Below, piece by piece: positions 46,502-57,780 of a DNA stretch of 64,000 nt; within the stretch, counting starts at the first letter, position 1, and each line of letters begins with the position of its first letter. Origin of the DNA: Saxidomus purpurata (taxonomy: Eukaryota; Mollusca; Bivalvia; Venerida; Veneridae); contig JAFMSR010000010.1 in NCBI GenBank assembly GCA_022818135.1, positions 35,479,982 to 35,543,981 of the forward strand, written 5' to 3'. The notes beneath the pieces are model-generated. The model was not told the DNA's origin, searched no databases, and saw only the letters and a program-made list of their open reading frames with translations. The translations under genes were made by a program, and so were the position numbers.

Positions 46502-47085
46502 ATTCTAACACGTTAATCTAAACAAAGAAATGTTCGAAGGGGTACTATTTGCTACGCTTTCATGAAGTTGCTGTCTTGAAACTTTTAGTTGGCTGTTCCT
46601 TTTTTACTCCTCAAATAAAACGCTATTCGCCTTATTTTTGTTGTTTCTGATATGCTGGCGATACCGGAAGTGTAGAACATTTTACTACGATTTGTTTTAC
46701 ATCACGTGAATTCATTTACAACAATACCAATCCAAGCGTATTAGCGCATGCACACACGTAGTTGTTGTGTGAAAATTACACGTGGGGGAATTTCAGCAGT
46801 CAAAAATAGTTCCGGAGGCCTAGCGTGATATACTTCATACAGTCAAACCTGTGAACAAAGACCACTGTTGGGAAGCTACAAATGTGGTCTTTGTTTGCAG
46901 GTGGTCTTTATTCGCAGGTGTTTCTATTATATATATTAATAGTGCACGGTGATCTCCCTGCTGGTCTTTATTCGCAGGGTGGTCTCTATTCGGAGGTGGT
47001 CTTTAACACAGGTTTGACTGTAGTTTTATCACGCTCAAATCCTTCTTTGTGTATATAGGAGAAATGTCCAATAGTGTTAGAATGG
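46500..47085. mobile_element. Nested TIR element inside the LINE (host of the 46840 element)
   Basis: CCATTCTAACAC at 46500 and GTGTTAGAATGG at 47074-47085 are exact inverted ends. An internal inverted pair, TAGCGTGATA / TATCACGCT, flanks a further insertion at 46840-47020. Confidence 0.65.
46840..47020. mobile_element. Nested MITE with TA target-site duplication (mariner-like ends)
   Basis: CAGTCAAACCTGTG and AAAGACCAC at the left are mirrored by GTGGTCTTT and CACAGGTTTGACTG at the right, with TA on both outer sides (46838-46839 and 47021-47022). The inside is GGTGGTCTTTATTCGCAGG-type repeats. Confidence 0.92.
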
Positions 47086-47089
47086 TATA

Positions 47090-47343
47090 TACACTCAACA
47101 AAATTCCTAAACGGTCACTTCGATAATGTGCAAATAGGTGTTCATGCCCCACACGTGCGAAACGTGCTTTAATGGTCAACATGCCTAATTAAATTACTTT
47201 CATCGCAGGCATGCTAAAAAAATCAATAATTCGCTACATTATCCGTTCAAATATCGGTATGTGAAATTTTGTGTGAATACATGCATTATTAGAAAAATTA
47301 TAATGCTATATAAACTGACCGATTAGGAATTTTGTTGAGTGTA
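47090..47343. mobile_element. Nested MITE with TA target-site duplication
   Basis: TACACTCAACAAAATTCCTA on the left is mirrored on the right by TAGGAATTTTGTTGAGTGTA, with CGGTCA / TGACCG inside and TA duplications outside. TIRs are about 30 bp with one mismatch. LINE coding sequence resumes directly after it. Confidence 0.92.
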
Positions 47344-47998
47344 TATCGAATGATGTTCCATATACCACTCGACATGACATTGAACTTAATGATATTGAAT
47401 CAGTTTGGCTGGAAATCAAGTTCCCTTGTAATAAACCTTTTCTATTAAATTTTGTCTATAGACCACCTAACTCAAAACAGACTTGGATTGAACATTATGA
47501 GCAACAGGCTGATTATGCAGATCACTTGAATTATGAGACATATATTTTAGGTGACATAAATATTAACTTCAGTCCCACAAAAACTATTAACAAATACAAC
47601 AACAACAAATGGAACATTCTAACTGAAAAGTTTGGACTAAAACAGATGGTAAAATCACCAACAAGAGTTACAAAATCCAGTTCGAGCATTATTGATCACA
47701 TATACACGACCACACCAGACCTTGTAAAAGATATTGTAGTTTCATCTCTAAGCTTAAGTGATCATTATCCAGTGAGTTTTGTCCGCGTATTTAAGCCAGC
47801 TCGTGATAAGAGTCACACACATTTTCATATACAATACCGATGTTTTAACATTTTTGATGAAGATGCGTTTCGACACACATTAGCCGGTGTTCAGTTCTCT
47901 ATCATAGAATCATTATTTAATTCTAACGACCAACTTGGCCTTTTTATGATATACTTAATGGAATATTATCTAAACAAGCCCCTATTAAATTAAAAACA

Positions 47999-49828
47999 GT
48001 GAAACAGTATGCGCAACCAGGTTGGTTTAATGATAAAATTAAACAAGCCATATACGAAAGAAATAAACACAAAGAGAAATTTTTTAGAGAATATAAACTT
48101 TTGGGAAATAAAGTAACAGCGCTAATTAAGAAAAGCAAGAAATCTTTTTATGACAAAGCGGTAGAGGAGAAGCGAAGTCCATCTCATATTTGGAAAGCAT
48201 TGAAAACAATTTCTTACACTGATAATTCCTCGCAAAACAGCACCACCTTACCCAAATCACTCAATTAGAAGCAACGTATTATTGAAGATGAAGAAAGCAT
48301 TCTAAATGCAATGAATGAGCATTTTATCAATATTTCGAACATAATCCAGAAAACAAAATTTGATAAAGAAAACTTTTCCAAATTAGAAAAATATCTAAAT
48401 GAAAAATTAAAACACAAAAGTTTTGACATAGAGTTAATTACACCATATGAAGTAAAATTGATTATCGATACATTGGATGTAACTAAATCAACAGGCCTCG
48501 ATTATTTAGGCCCGAAACTAATAAAATACTGTGTAGATTTTATTACTCCTGCGATAGCTCATGTCATAAATAGTAGCATCAGTCACGGTATATTTCCTGA
48601 TTCTCTTCAAGAAGCATATGTATTGCCAATATTTAAAGGAGGGGACAAATCAGATCCTTGCAATTACAGACCAATATCTATACTATCAACCATCTCAAAA
48701 ATATTTGAACGTCATATCGCAAAACAATTACATACATTTTTCAAAAACACCAACATTTTACTTCAAACTCAATCCGGATTCCGCCAACAACACTCCTGTC
48801 ATACTGCTCTCACCCGAATAGTTGACACCTGGCTAAAAGATATCGACTCTGGTAAATATGTAGGTGCAGTTTTCCTAGATTTACGAAAAGCATTTGACCT
48901 TGTTGATCATCAGATTTTGTTACATAAATTGAAATTATACCATTTTTCAAATAGCGCAATTAAATTCTTTGAATCTTATCTTAGTGGTAGAACTCAAAAA
49001 ATAAAAGTAAATAATGTATATTCGGAAAAGTTATCCGTTCATTCCGGTGTTCCTCAAGGCTCAATTTTAGGACCGCTCTTATTTCTGGTCTATATAAATG
49101 ATATAGCCCTTTCTTCAAATTCAATAAACATTGACTTGTACGCTGACGACTCTACAGTCCACAAATCTGATTATAACATAAACAATATTGAAAACGTACT
49201 TCAAGACAACTTGAACGAAGTCGATAGCTGGTGTAAATTAAATAATATGTCACTGCACCCGTGCAAATCTAAATGCATGTTGATGACTACAAAATACAAG
49301 CTAAAACATACTCGTGAGTTACGTTTATCAATAGAAAATGTCGCCATTGAAAACGTTGAGGTGTATAAATTACTAGGTGTATTAATTGACAACACACTTT
49401 CATGGAAATTCCAAATATCTCAAGTGTGTAATAAGTTAAACTCCAAAATAGCTCTGTTGAAACGTATTATCTATTACTTGTCAGATGAAATGAAAAATAC
49501 ATTTTATAATGCATATTTAGTACCATGATTCGACTACTGTTGTACTGTCTGGGGCAATACAATGAGCCCAAAATCAGATCTAAATAAAATATATAAAATA
49601 CAAAAAAGGGCTGCTAGAATTATACTAAATAAACCATTAAAAACTAGTTCCTCAGATACGTTTAATAAACTTAAATGGTTAAAATTCGAAAATAGATGTG
49701 CCTACCATACAGGTTTACTTATATTTAAATGCCAACACCAGCTAGTACCGGAATATCTGACTGAGTTATTAACATTTTCGAAAAAAATACACGTTATAGA
49801 CTCCGTTCATCGGAAAGAAATGACTTAA
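47999..49828 (+). pseudogene. LINE reverse transcriptase, with two in-frame stops
   Basis: One frame runs from 47999 to 49828 and is broken only by TAG at 48266-48268 and TGA at 49526-49528. Motifs in order: STGLDYLGPKLIKYC, LPIFKGGDKSDPCNYRPISI, FLDLRKAFDLVDH, SGVPQGSILGPLLFLVYIND, YADDS (49139-49153), then the thumb (VYKLLGVLIDNTLSWKFQI) and the post-RT stretch LNKIYKIQKRAARIIL. Further frameshifts follow between 49805 and 49870. The catalytic Asp pair is intact, but the stops make this copy inactive. Confidence 0.9.
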
Positions 49829-50270
49829 GACATCACAAACCTAGAACAAATTATATAAAAAATTTCATTCAGTTACACCAGTATTGATATTTGGAATAAA
49901 ATACCTCTTGAAATCAGAAATATCTCTTCAATATCATCTTTCAAATACAAATACAAGAACTTCCTTTTTCAAAAACAGCAGCAATTATCTACCATTTCAA
50001 GAATATAAATTCCACATGTGCTACTTTTAGATAAATTATGTGTTCTGTATAATTGATAATTATAATTTCACTTATTATAGTAATGACGAGTGTTTGTCGG
50101 GATCGAATGTATATTTGCATAAATGTTTATTGTTGTTTCATTTACCTTTTTTCTTTGCCTTTTTTGTTTCTTTTCTAGGCCACATTGAAAATAAGTTTTG
50201 TATGTTTTGAGCATTGCTTTATGTGTAAACCTTCTTTAAATAAAGATATTATTATTATTATTATTATTTC

Positions 50271-50844
50271 TATATTTTATTTTCTGCGCGGAAGCAAATT
50301 AGAAAAGTCGGAAGGAGCTACATTCCATATCCCAAACTCCGCCCTCTTGTCCGAGTGCTTTAATCATATTACTTTCTTGCATCATGGTTAACATGCTGTT
50401 TTTATTCGCTATTTTTTGTTTGTATATAGATAGATGTTCAAAATAAAGATAGCCGTGCAAGCCGTGAACGAATGGAAATCATGATAAAAGCGTTCCATAA
50501 CAAAAGGTAGCTGTATTTAAGCGATTTAGTATAGTCCATATTTATATGATTCAAACCTATGAGATGTTTAAGTATCGAAAATCCCGGTATCCGAAATTGG
50601 AAGTTATCGAAGAAAGATGTGTTGATCGAGAAAGTTACTGCTGGTTGTGCATTTATTAAGGGAATGGATTTTTGGAAAAGTTGTTGTTGTTGTTGTTGTT
50701 GATCGCTATTGCCTCGATGTGGCTATGGTCACTATGTGCTGACTAAAAAGTCGTTGTCATCTTTGCGCTTTACACACTGTACTTTTAACTCTTGATATTA
50801 TGATAATTTTAGTTGTCTTCAAAGGAAGTTGTTTAATACAATGG
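50271..50844. repeat. Duplicated segment, partner of 53465-53770
   Basis: About 50395-50670 (CGCTATTTTTTGTTTGTATA, GATAGCCGTGCAAG, AAAAGGTAGCTGTATTTAAG, CCCGGTATCCGAAAT, AAAGATGTGTTG) recurs at 53.5 kb as two pieces in opposite orientations. A (GTT)n run lies at 50682-50701. No coding signal. Confidence 0.75.
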
Positions 50845-51600
50845 CTAACATAGCCTTTTTTTATCAGACAGAAATTTGCCCAGAATTGAAATCAATTCCC
50901 CTCTGGAATGCTTGTCAATTCCTTCTATTTCCCCAATCAGTGTTGTAAGAGAGATGTATGGGGAGACAAGGCCCTGTCTGTTTATTATTTCCTCTGTTTC
51001 TCTTTCTAAAGTGCTCCTCTCCATAGAGTATTTGCTGCAGTGGAATAAGTATTGTTCAACTGTCTCTGGAGTGTCGCATGTTTCACAGTTTTTATCTTCA
51101 TTCCCTGTTACCTTGCTCCAATGGTTGTTCAGTCTGCTATGTCTAGAAATCAGCTGGTTAATGATGCTGAAAACTTTTCTGTTCTCTTTCCCCACACAAC
51201 TTCTTGTCTCTGCTTTTTGGAAAATCTATTGTATTTTGTCTTTTTTTTCTGAGTTGTTATATTGATTATTCCACTTCTCTTTAATCTTTCCTTTCATTAG
51301 TGAGACTATCTCTTTTGCTTCCTTCTTATCTGTGATCACATCTTCATCTTTCATATTGCTTATTTCTACCGCCCCTTTCTTAGCTTGTTGATCTGCTAGC
51401 TCATTACCCTCTAAATTTTTGTGCCCTGGAATCCAGTGTACTTCAAGTATGTTGTTTTTCTCTTCAATCTGAATGACTAATTTTTCTATGTTAATGACAA
51501 AATCTTCGTTTTGGGGATTTCTTTGGAGAACACTGTCAAAATTGCAGCCTGGCAGTCGGTGAAAAGGTGAATTTGTCTGTGGTTTGAAGAGTAACTCTAA
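50845..51600 (-). pseudogene. RNase H and CCHC tail of a second LINE, frameshifted
   Basis: Minus-strand frames read IHLFTDCQAAI (about 51545-51577), then after a one-base frameshift VHWIPGHKNLEGNELADQQA (about 51370-51430), then after a stop CETCDTPETVEQYLFHCSKY (about 51020-51085). The first two are the RNase H blocks carrying catalytic acidic residues, and the last is the CCHC knuckle that follows RNase H in several LINE clades. The RT and endonuclease are absent, so this is a 5'-truncated copy. Confidence 0.8.
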
Positions 51601-51634
51601 CTTTAAAGGGACTTTAAAGGAAGCAATGAAATAA

Positions 51635-52493
51635 CAAGAAGACGCGGCAATGCCGCCAAAGCAGGTTAAACGGCGCCTGTAGAAATTGTATAATTAAAAA
51701 CAGTCACCTTGACTCCCCCCTCAAAAGCAAATATTATTTTTTTGCTTAAATTAAACAATTTAAAATTGAAAAAAATATGTCTTAAATTTATTTTTAGTAA
51801 CAGTTACCTTGACCTTGATCCTAGTGACCTTGACTCAAAAAGCTGTTAATGCTTAAAACAATTTAAAAACTAAAAAAGACATAAACATCTAGTTTTAGTT
51901 ACAGTGACCTTGACCTTTACCCTAGTGACCTTGACCACCAAACATTTTTTTTGGCTTAAAACAATCAAATAAATAAAAAGAATAAAAATGTTTTTAAGTA
52001 ACAGTGACCTTGACCCAAGTGATCTTGACCCAGTGACCCAAAGCTTCCTCTCCATACAAGCTCCCTACACACCAAGTTTCATTACAATTGGTCAGTCCTA
52101 ACTCAAGTTATTGAGTGGAAACCATTTTTCTATTTATAGTAACAGTAACCTTGACCTTGACCCTAGTGACCCAAAATGCAATCCTAAGCTGCGTCACCCA
52201 AGCTATCTACAGACCAAGTTTCATTGTAGTTGGTCACTCCTAACTTGAGTTATTGAGCGGAAACCGTTTTTCTATTTTTAGTAACAGTGACCTTGACCTT
52301 AACCCTAGTGACCCAAATTTCAATCACAAGCTGAGTCTCCATGCAAGCTCCCTACACACCAAGCAATTGGTCACTCCTAACTCAAGTTATCGAACGGAAA
52401 CCAATGTTTGACGCCCGCCCGATCAGCCAAAGACATACGACATTGCCATTCTAAAAAGCAGTTTTTGTTTTGTTTTGTTTTTTAAAAACCTGC
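51635..52493. repeat. Inserted array rich in TGACCTTGACC, splitting a dispersed repeat
   Basis: Several units of about 100-140 bp carry AGTAACAGTGACCTTGACC, CTAGTGACC, CCCTACACACCAAGTTTCA and CTAACTCAAGTTATTGAG. The start is AACAAGAAGACGCGGCAATG and the end CGACATTGCCATTCTAAAAA. The flanks (to 51634 and from 52494) join into the continuous repeat seen at 59101-59160, which shows this is an insertion. Confidence 0.75.
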
Positions 52494-52945
52494 TTAAAAA
52501 TAGTGTCAAAACCGGGTGTACCGGGCAGATTATATTGACTGATTCCTCATTGAAATGTCAACTTATCAATTATGTCGTTGTTTACACAGAAGAATAAAAA
52601 AACTCGGAATTAATTTTCGAAGCTTTAAAATTCTCGTCATAGTACAAAATAATGATAGCAGTATTAATTCATATGAAGATATAAATAAATAAAAAGCGCG
52701 ACGCGGTCTGTAAAAATATAAATGAATATCTATTAATTTCAATATTTTATCTTATTTCAACTATTCCAATATAACCAATTAAGTAGAATATCTTAAAAAC
52801 ATCATCATTAAATTGAAAAGATATTGAGGCAGAAGACAGAATAAACAATCGGTGCATACAGTTTCATTTCAGTTACTTATTACACCGGTATCTTATTATA
52901 CTTATGATATTATAATTTTGAAACCATACACCCATTTAGGCAAAA
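52494..52945 (+). repeat. Dispersed 0.7-kb repeat family, right part
   Basis: Parallels 59130-59575: CCGGGTGTACCGGGCAGATT, ACTGATTCCTCATTG, AAACTCGGAATTAATT, GCGACGCGGTCTGTAAAAAT and GATATTGAGGCAGAAGACA occur in the same order, at roughly 90% identity by eye. The left part, cut off by the insertion, ends at 51634. Confidence 0.85.
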
Positions 52946-54239
52946 AGTCTTATATCAACATTAAGAAGGCGGCATTGAGGCGGAGACACATGCCCTCGTT
53001 GGTTGTGTGAGGGAGATAATTATTCACAGAACATGCATAACTAAAACCGAGTTGACACACATTCAATTTTAATTATAATTTATGTCGGTCAGACACACAC
53101 AGAGGCTTACAGATGCACACAGAGGCTTACATTATAAGTACGGTCATCAAGTGACCCTGTATCATACCTTATTAAAGCGTGTTGACCTATGAAATAAAGT
53201 TTTTTGGTCAAATTAGCATCTTAAGCACCAAAAATACTGTTTTTACATAGGGGTAACCAACCCAGTTTTTCATAATTTTCCCTAAGGACACCTGGCCATG
53301 TGCATCCACCACATATTTACACCCTTTATCAAATCGTCTTTTTCAGCGTCATGTATTTTGATTAACAGTCTTAAAATATTCCAGTATGTACCCAAAACAT
53401 TGTATTTTATTTTTCTGATAAGTATTTTTCATTTGTAAACAAAACATTTTCAACCAATCAGGTAACGTCTTAATATATTTTACGGTTGCATAGGTTTGAA
53501 TCATATAAATACGGACACTACCTTTTGACATGATTTCCAGTCTTTATCTTGCACGGCTATCCTAATTTAAACATCTATCTTTATACAAACAAAAAATAGC
53601 GAAAAAAAACAGCATGACAAAAGGTAGCTGTATTTAAGCTAATTTATATAGAAAACAGTAATTCCATTTTTATATGATACAAACCTGAGCTTTAATCCCG
53701 GTATCCGAAATTTCAAGTTACTGAAGAAAGATGTGTTGGTTGAGAAAGTTACTGCTGATTGTGTATTTAAATAAACAGGCATATAGTTCTCAAACTCAAT
53801 AGATAGAATACCCAAAACATTATTCTTATTTTTCTGTTTGAAACAAGTATAATCAAAGGACTGAAAGTGCTGGAGGATCGATTGTCTCTGAAAAACTCAG
53901 TCTGCACACATGCATGTGTAAATATCAGGACAACATAGACTGTACACATACATGTGTGAATATGTGGACAACCCTTGCACGAGAAAAGTTATAAACTGGA
54001 GAAACAACTGTCCACAAATTTTGACCTTTCACCATTTGTGTAAACTTTACTTCTAAGTTAGGAACCCATGTGCTGACATTATGTCATTCAGTGACTATGT
54101 TCAACTACCCTATGAAGTATTAAGCTGTGAATGGTAACTGAGAAATGGATTTTGACAAAACTGTACTGAAAATTTATGGTTTGAACAACACCAAATGTCA
54201 TTCAAAAGTTATGGAATATGCCCATAATGTTGATTGTAT
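52946..54239. other. Intergenic; contains a rearranged duplicate at 53465-53770
   Basis: 53465-53610 is the reverse complement of about 50405-50560, while 53613-53770 matches about 50510-50670 directly, so the two pieces lie head to head. A tandem ACACACAGAGGCTTACA occurs near 53096-53132. No gene seen. Confidence 0.6.
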
Positions 54240-54340
54240 TGTGCCAATTAATTCGGATTTAACGTCGCACCCAACAGCTAAGGTCATATTGCAACTTCCG
54301 GCTTTCATGGAGAGGGAAGACCCTGGGTGCCAATTCCCTG
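54240..54340 (+). repeat. Probable dispersed repeat fragment
   Basis: The stretch GCACCCAACAGCTAAGGTCA, TTCCGGCTTTCATGG, GGAAGACCCTGGGTGCC resembles a repeat I believe is common in bivalve genomes. This is from memory of style only; no second copy lies in this window. The 85-codon ORF at 54145-54402 runs through it and is probably incidental. Confidence 0.35.
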
Positions 54341-55394
54341 TATCAGAATTTGGGAGTCATTTACAAATTTCGAGGGTCATACCCTTTATTGTAAAAAAAT
54401 AAAAAGCATGACTATATATTAAAGAAATTTTATTCAGTTTGCCTCTGTAAAACTGCATGTGATACATCACAAAATGGTGGGTAATCAAAGGGTTGGCAAG
54501 ACAACAGGTGTTTCTCTTTGGATGCTTTCCATTTTGTCACTGCATCTCAAAAGTCAAATTTGTCCATAAAGCGAATTTTTCATAAGTGAATTCAACCATA
54601 GACATTAAACTTCGATATTATTTGGCACACTTAAACCCCTTTCAATAGTAACAGTCTGATCGAAATAACTACAAACTGATCATTAAAATCACTCAGAAAG
54701 ACGTTTTTGTTTCCCCTATTAAGGTTCGTCGACCATCTCTTGTTGTGCGTCTACGATCTATGATGACGGTATCATAAGAATCAACACACACAAAAACGCA
54801 ATGGTACAAAATGCGGGTCGATCCGAAATCAGACGACAACGACGACGGAATAGGGTCAAAATTAGACATATCCCATACCGGAAGCGTATTTTATCAACAA
54901 TTTATCTTGCATTTCGAAGCGTTTTGAGAGGTTTTGAAATGTTTTTTTGTATTAATTTTATCATACACATTTTAATTGCGTCATAGAAGACGCTCTTTGC
55001 TATCTCTGTTGCGTTATTGACAAAATGAGTGCGTCAAAACCGCAGAAAACGCGCTCTCGCGGAAACACTAAATTTATAGTGTATCCGGTGTAGCGATACG
55101 TATTTCACGGGTCTTACATTTCTCATGTCACACCGGTCTGACGATAAAAACCGCGTAGGAAAATAGTTCTATACAGAACAGATACCTCGTTGATTTAAGT
55201 TACAAATTATAAGAAAAACAACAATATAATATTATGCTATTCTGAAATGTTTTGATATTATTTAAATATGTTGCTATATAATTTTTAAAACAGAGGAAAG
55301 TATAATTCGTAACAACGGAATATATGGAACTACTTGTTTGTATGTAAAGAATTCGGCCGTAAGGAAGCTATACTCTTTTAACATTGGATCCGAT
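54341..55394. other. Intergenic, no gene seen
   Basis: A mildly CpG-enriched stretch lies at 54720-55140 (GACGACAACGACGACGG, ACCGCAGAAAACGCGC). It could be a promoter-like or degraded repeat region, but no ORF or splice signal supports a gene. Confidence 0.4.
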
Positions 55395-56030
55395 TAATAG
55401 TTTCTGTCATGAGCGCGAGGTTCAGATCGAAATATCCGTCACCGAGGGTAACTGTTTTGGCGGGAACGAGGCTCTGCCAGAGGGGTGCCAGACCGGTTTT
55501 TCCGGCATGGGCAAAATCACCGGAAATGCCGATCCGATATGCAAGAATAATAGTTTCTGTCATGAGCACGAGGTTCAGATCGAAATATCCGTCACCGAGG
55601 GCGACTGTTTTGGCGGGAACGAGGCTCTGCCGAGTTCCCGTAAAACAGTTACCCGAGGTGACGGATATTTCCATCTGAGCCAAGTGTCTCATGATGGAAA
55701 CTTTCTTGCATACCGTCTTTCACTTTAAAGTAGATTTCTAAATGCAAACTTATCAAAATGATGAATTATCATGGAAAAAAACGATCTTCCGCCGTTGTGT
55801 TTGGGAAATTGACGTCACGATGTTTATAACGTTACGTCATAAGTTATTCACGAGAGTCGTCTGGCATAGGAGGGGTGTCAGACCGGTTTTCCGGCATGGC
55901 CAAAATCACCGGAAATGCCGATCCGACATGCAAGAATAATAGTTTATGTCATGAGCGCGAGGTTCAGATCAAAATACCCGTCACCAAAATCACCGGAAAT
56001 GCCGATCCGATATGCAAGAATGAATAAATC
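55395..56030. mobile_element. Cluster of foldback element copies (family of 23202-23352)
   Basis: One half copy (55400-55480), one full palindromic copy (55550-55730) and one more truncated copy (55945-55985) share GCGAGGTTCAGATC, GAAATATCCGTCACCGAGGG and GGGAACGAGGCTCTGCC. Between them the block AGACCGG(T)TTTCCGGCATGG, AAAATCACCGGAAATGCCGA, TCCGATATGCAAGAAT occurs three times. The flank at 55806-55862 (TGACGTCA, GTTTATAACGTTACGTCA) matches 23454-23515. Confidence 0.85.
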
Positions 56031-56489
56031 AATCGATCCAAAAATGAAAAAAAGCGTCAGGAAGTAACGTCATATACAGTAGACGTCCTAATCACGTCAT
56101 TTACATCAGACGTTGAAATGACGTTTCCCGTATTTTCCAGTAGATATTGCAACATTTCTGTATATACATGTCTGTATGTTATGTTTTGCATACTAGTCAA
56201 ATATATTTTCTTATGTTTTATTTCCATCACAAATATCTCTAATGCTTATATAATATTGATATAAATGCCTTAACAATGCCTTGATTACTGAATATGAATA
56301 TTAATGTTTCAATTTCTTATTAAGACTTAGTAATGGGGAGTCAGACATTTAAACCCTAATATACATGTAAATACTTAGTCCTGGCTCCTTATCTCTATCA
56401 GTGAGTATGTATAAGGTTTAACTGGAAATCTAAATATAGTTGACCGCTGGATAGCCATTGGTCGATAAAGGGACAGTAATAAAAAGAGA

Positions 56490-56630
56490 ATCTTGCTGGG
56501 AAACAGGGAGAGAAGGTCTCATCCACAAATACAAGCTAATATAGTTGCTCTTATGGACGGACCTTTATAAAATTTGTTTCAAATCTAATCGAATCAAATC
56601 GAAACAGGGAGATACAGGGTCGTACCGCAT
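56490..56630 (-). repeat. Dispersed repeat copy (reverse of 26750-26880)
   Basis: CATCCACAAATACAAGCTAA, GTTGCTCTTATGGACGGAC, TAAAATTTGTTTCAAATC is the reverse complement of the 26750-26865 order. The surrounding 56031-57252 has no gene. Confidence 0.65.
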
Positions 56631-57252
56631 ATATACCTCGCTCGAGGGTGGTGGACCTAATTAATAAGCACGTATACAAACGAAACAGGGAGAGTCCAGG
56701 AGAAAATTCAAGCTTGTAGTGCAAAATTGAATTATTAATTATTCAAGGTTTCAGTACAATTGTGAAAGTACTGTAGTGCTTTACTACTTCAAAAATGGAA
56801 GAAGTTAGTACATGTAAATCTTTGTGAATTCGTACATGTGTTTAAGTAAGTGTTTAAGTGTTTGAAAATAAAGGAATACATGGAAAGTGAAAATGTAGTG
56901 TGTGGTGCAATTACCTTATCTATAAGTGATCTTTTGTATGTGGATATGTAGGTTTACAACTTTGTGAATGCATTGTGAAACGGCAAGTTAATGGAGTACA
57001 AGTAGTAAAGAGTTAAGGTACTAAGGAAATCTGAGACAGTACTAAGGTTGTTGACCAGTGTGTCTAAGTGGCATAGTGATACAGAACTTAGATTGTTCTT
57101 ATGCACCTATTCCTGCTTAATTGATGTGTGAAACTGATGGCAAACCAAAACTCATACTGTACATACTTATGTATATATTTGTAAACTAGATGGGTGTTCA
57201 GTAGAACACTTGTGTCGCTCTCTTATGCTTTGTTAGAATAACCAATAATTTT

Positions 57253-57780
57253 GTGACAAAATCTAAGTACAAAAATGGGCATTACCCTGTCAAATATGAC
57301 CTTGAGCTACAAAACTTGGCGGCATCACGACCCTTTTGATATAGCAATAGAATTTGAAAGTTTGATAAAGAAATCTTAAGAAATGTCAAAGTTATAGCCA
57401 ACGTTAAGTTTTCATGACAAAATCTAAGTACGAAAAGGGGCATAACTCTGTCAAATATGACCTTGACCTACAAAATTTTGCGGCATCACGACCATTTTGG
57501 CATAAGCAATGCAATTTGAAAGTTTGATAAACAAATCTTAAGAAATGGCAAAGTTATAGCCAACGTTAAGTTTTCGTGACACAAACTAAGTACAAAAAGG
57601 GCAAAACTCTGTTAAATATGACCTTGACCTACACAATTTAGTGGCATAATGACCCTTTTGTCATAAGCAATACAATTGTAAAGTTTGATGAAGAAATTTT
57701 AAGAAATGGCAAAGTAATAGCCAACGCTAAGTTTTTGTGACGGACGAACCGACGGACAAAGTGATCTCTATGTATCGCTT
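57253..57780 (+). repeat. Tandem repeat, 3 copies of about 161 bp
   Basis: Units start at 57253, 57413 and 57575 with GTGACAAAATCTAAGTAC and contain CAAATATGACCTTGA, GGCATCACGACC, AAGTTTGATAAA and TATAGCCAACGTTAAG. The end, GACGGACGAACCGACGGAC followed by TCTCTATGTATCGCTTTT, also appears reversed at about 36750-36810. Confidence 0.92.

Larger units (their letters stand above)
46104..50270 (+). mobile_element. Non-LTR retrotransposon (LINE), broken and interrupted
   Basis: An apurinic-endonuclease-like part opens at 46104 (VHLNIQHILPKLDEI, LGLSETFLSD). It is cut at 46320 by nested DNA elements and resumes in frame at about 47343 (SNDVPYTTRHDIE, FVYRPPN, GDININF, SSSSIIDHIY, SDHYPVSF). The reverse transcriptase follows, and a (ATT)n tail at 50247-50267 after AATAAAGAT marks the 3' end. 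No separate ORF1 is evident. The clade is probably within the Jockey/CR1-like group, but I cannot place it more exactly. Confidence 0.9.

Noticed and set aside
54145..54402. 85-codon ORF
   Set aside because: Part of it seems to run through a dispersed repeat, and it has no domain features.
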